In this document: in pieces, positions 62,701 through 64,000 of the stretch
Numbering within the stretch: the stretch's first letter is position 1
Layout of the letters: every line of letters begins with the position of its first letter
Assembly (NCBI RefSeq): GCF_037325665.1
Contig: NC_090252.1
Span: 49,537,704-49,601,703, forward strand
From: Littorina saxatilis
Lineage: Eukaryota; Mollusca; Gastropoda; Littorinimorpha; Littorinidae
Length of the DNA: 64,000 bases
Direction of reading: 5' to 3'
Notes under the pieces: generated by a model
The model's input: only the letters and a program-made list of their open reading frames with translations
Told to the model about the DNA's origin: nothing
The model's database searches: none
Translations under genes and position numbers: made by a program

Positions 62701-64000
62701 ATGCCCTCTGTGTTTCTAAGAATCATCAAGTAGGGTTTTACACTGATTTCGCAGATCAAGAAAACAAGCTTTTACACACGGCGATGACCAGATATGCTTA
62801 ATAAAGAAATGTTTTCCTGCTTCGGTGTCTACGTTCTTCATTAATTCTTGTATGTATGTTTTTGGGGTGGGGTGTTTGCCAAATGGCGACCCTGTCCATA
62901 CAGACCACCTGTCTAAAGAGACCAGTTTTGCCCAGTCCCGAGGGTGGTCTCTTTAGACAGGTTCCACTGTATTGTATTTCAGCTTGAAGGCTTAACCGTT
63001 AATTGATGAGTTTGGTCATTAAATATCTGAACATTGTAATTAAATAATGGTTTTTTATAAAACGATCCCCCCAAACTTCATCTTATTCTTCGTCATTTTC
63101 TGATTAAAAAACCATATGGATATGTTATATTCGGATTAAAAACAAGCTCTAAAAATGAAAAACATATGAAAAATTATGACTACAATTAAATTTCCAAAAT
63201 CGATTTAAAAACAATTTCATCTTATTCCTTGTCGGTTCCTGATTCCAAAAACATATATGTTATGTGTGGATTAAAAACAAGCTCAGAAAGTTAAAAGGAA
63301 TAGAGATGCAGAAAATCGTGCTATCCTGCTCAGCGCAACCTATACCGCGTTATTCTGGCTTGTTAATTTATCTGCCTTTGTCACGAGCGGTGGATTGACG
63401 ATGCTATACGCGGTCTTGCTGAACAATGCAGTGCGTTCAGTTTCATTCTGTGAGTTTGACAGCTTGACTAAATGTAGTAATTTCGCATCACTCGACTTGT
63501 TTTTGATTTGACTCAGAACGCATATTCATGTAAACAACCCCTATTTTACATGCGCTCTCTAAATATGCCATTGGCGAACTACTGCTTATCTGCCACTGGA
63601 TTACAGTTTATGATTTGCTACGTAAATTATCTTGTGTATGCACCAGCCACCTTCCTCTTGTTGAAAGTCTCTACCATTCTTTCTCTCCCCCCCCCCCCCC
63701 CCCCACACTGTCTCCTGTTAGTTTTGTCATATTCCGTTTTGGTTTGCTTTGACTCTGATTTTTATCAAGATGGTTCTATGGTATTTTAGTAATGTTATGT
63801 CCGACATACATGTGTTATTTTCGAAGTGCGTAGGGCACGTAATATAAGCGTTCGCTTGAGTTCGTGTCCCTATTGTTTCTCGTTTTATAATTGTATCATG
63901 TTTAATAGAGTAAAACCTTGTTTAAACCAAGTAAAGATAGGAAGTCGGTTGTTGATTCTATTCGGTCCCGCCAACCCAACAAGCCCTGTGTGCACTTGAG
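59750..64000. repeat. Block B of U4, noncoding
   Basis: Aligned with U1 from 20.09 kb and U2 from 31.45 kb. It includes the tRNA-like text at 60941-61016 and a poly-C run at 63689-63703. The 57-bp palindrome at 62901-62957 is intact, as in U2. No gene supported. Confidence 0.75.
60672..60834 (-). mobile_element. Short retroposon tail with (ATT)n
   Basis: 163 bp absent from U1 and U2, flanked by ACTT (60668-60671 and 60835-60838). On the minus strand it ends AGCGCTAAGAGTAGAC, AGCGCTATAAAAG, then ATT repeats, the look of a truncated SINE or LINE 3' end. It contains an internal duplication (ACTATACA(C/T)GCACAGGCAAAGAA). Confidence 0.7.

Overview
This is a piece of an animal nuclear genome, most likely a mollusc and probably a gastropod snail. 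The evidence is indirect. Introns have GT/AG borders. LINE, SINE, piggyBac, TTAA-flanked, Helitron-like and MITE insertions are dense, as are (GA)n and (CA)n arrays. Several repeats look like families I know from snail DNA: the tRNA-headed SINE ending in ATTG repeats, the SINE ending GCGTTAAGCAAAC, and the repeat with a TTGACTAAATGTTTTAACA end. No species can be named from sequence alone. Most long open frames are repeats or transposon genes.

The one convincing host gene is on the minus strand. Six separate exons of 105-123 bp each encode one LDL-receptor class A (LDLa) domain. All are phase 1-1 with AG/GT borders, so they join in frame into 230 codons. They lie at 16.1, 27.3, 28.1, 42.4, 43.3 and 54.2 kb inside a tandem segmental duplication with four main copies: U1 about 15.0-25.7 kb, U2 26.6-36.8 kb, U3 39.9-44.7 kb, and U4 53.8 kb to the right edge. 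Each copy has a left part (LDLa exon plus intron), a TIR-bounded repeat rich in AGTAAACGCCCACC, (TG)n and (CA)n arrays, and a 4-5 kb noncoding block (block B). The copies serve as filled and empty sites for each other, which fixes the borders and target duplications of most insertions.

Left of the array (1-15 kb) are a 5'-truncated LINE at 0.9-4.4 kb lying between (GA)n tracts, then a 5.6-kb element with 18-bp TIRs in TTAA carrying a decayed three-exon gene resembling the P2X7 C-terminal domain. A second 5'-truncated LINE follows (10.8-12.6 kb), then nested MITEs (13.2-14.9 kb).

Inside the array, U1 carries a decayed piggyBac element with an intron, inserted at CTAA. It also has a SINE with a MITE inside it, a MITE beginning CAGGGCCGGA, and two TAGTCAAG-type repeats. 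U2 carries a 5'-truncated LINE with a 530-codon open frame, two SINE insertions and a 616-bp insertion. Between U2 and U3 are tandem repeats holding two Helitron-like elements, an unusual minisatellite and a complete SINE with perfect 12-bp target duplications. U3 carries a possible solo LTR and is interrupted by about 9.06 kb of foreign DNA (44.7-53.8 kb). That DNA has ends rich in ACGCA/TGCGT, a 113-bp minisatellite, several candidate spliced exons on the minus strand, and piggyBac-like and Harbinger-like MITEs. U4 carries a full-length LINE with a 938-codon ORF broken by one stop, again in a (GA)n tract, plus a 937-bp TTAA MITE.

The most interesting points are the duplicated and partly gene-converted LDLa exons, the apparent (GA)n targeting of one LINE family, the 3' tail shared by a SINE family and the U2 LINE, the P2X7-like gene in a TTAA transposon, and the 9-kb insert with uncharacterised spliced genes.
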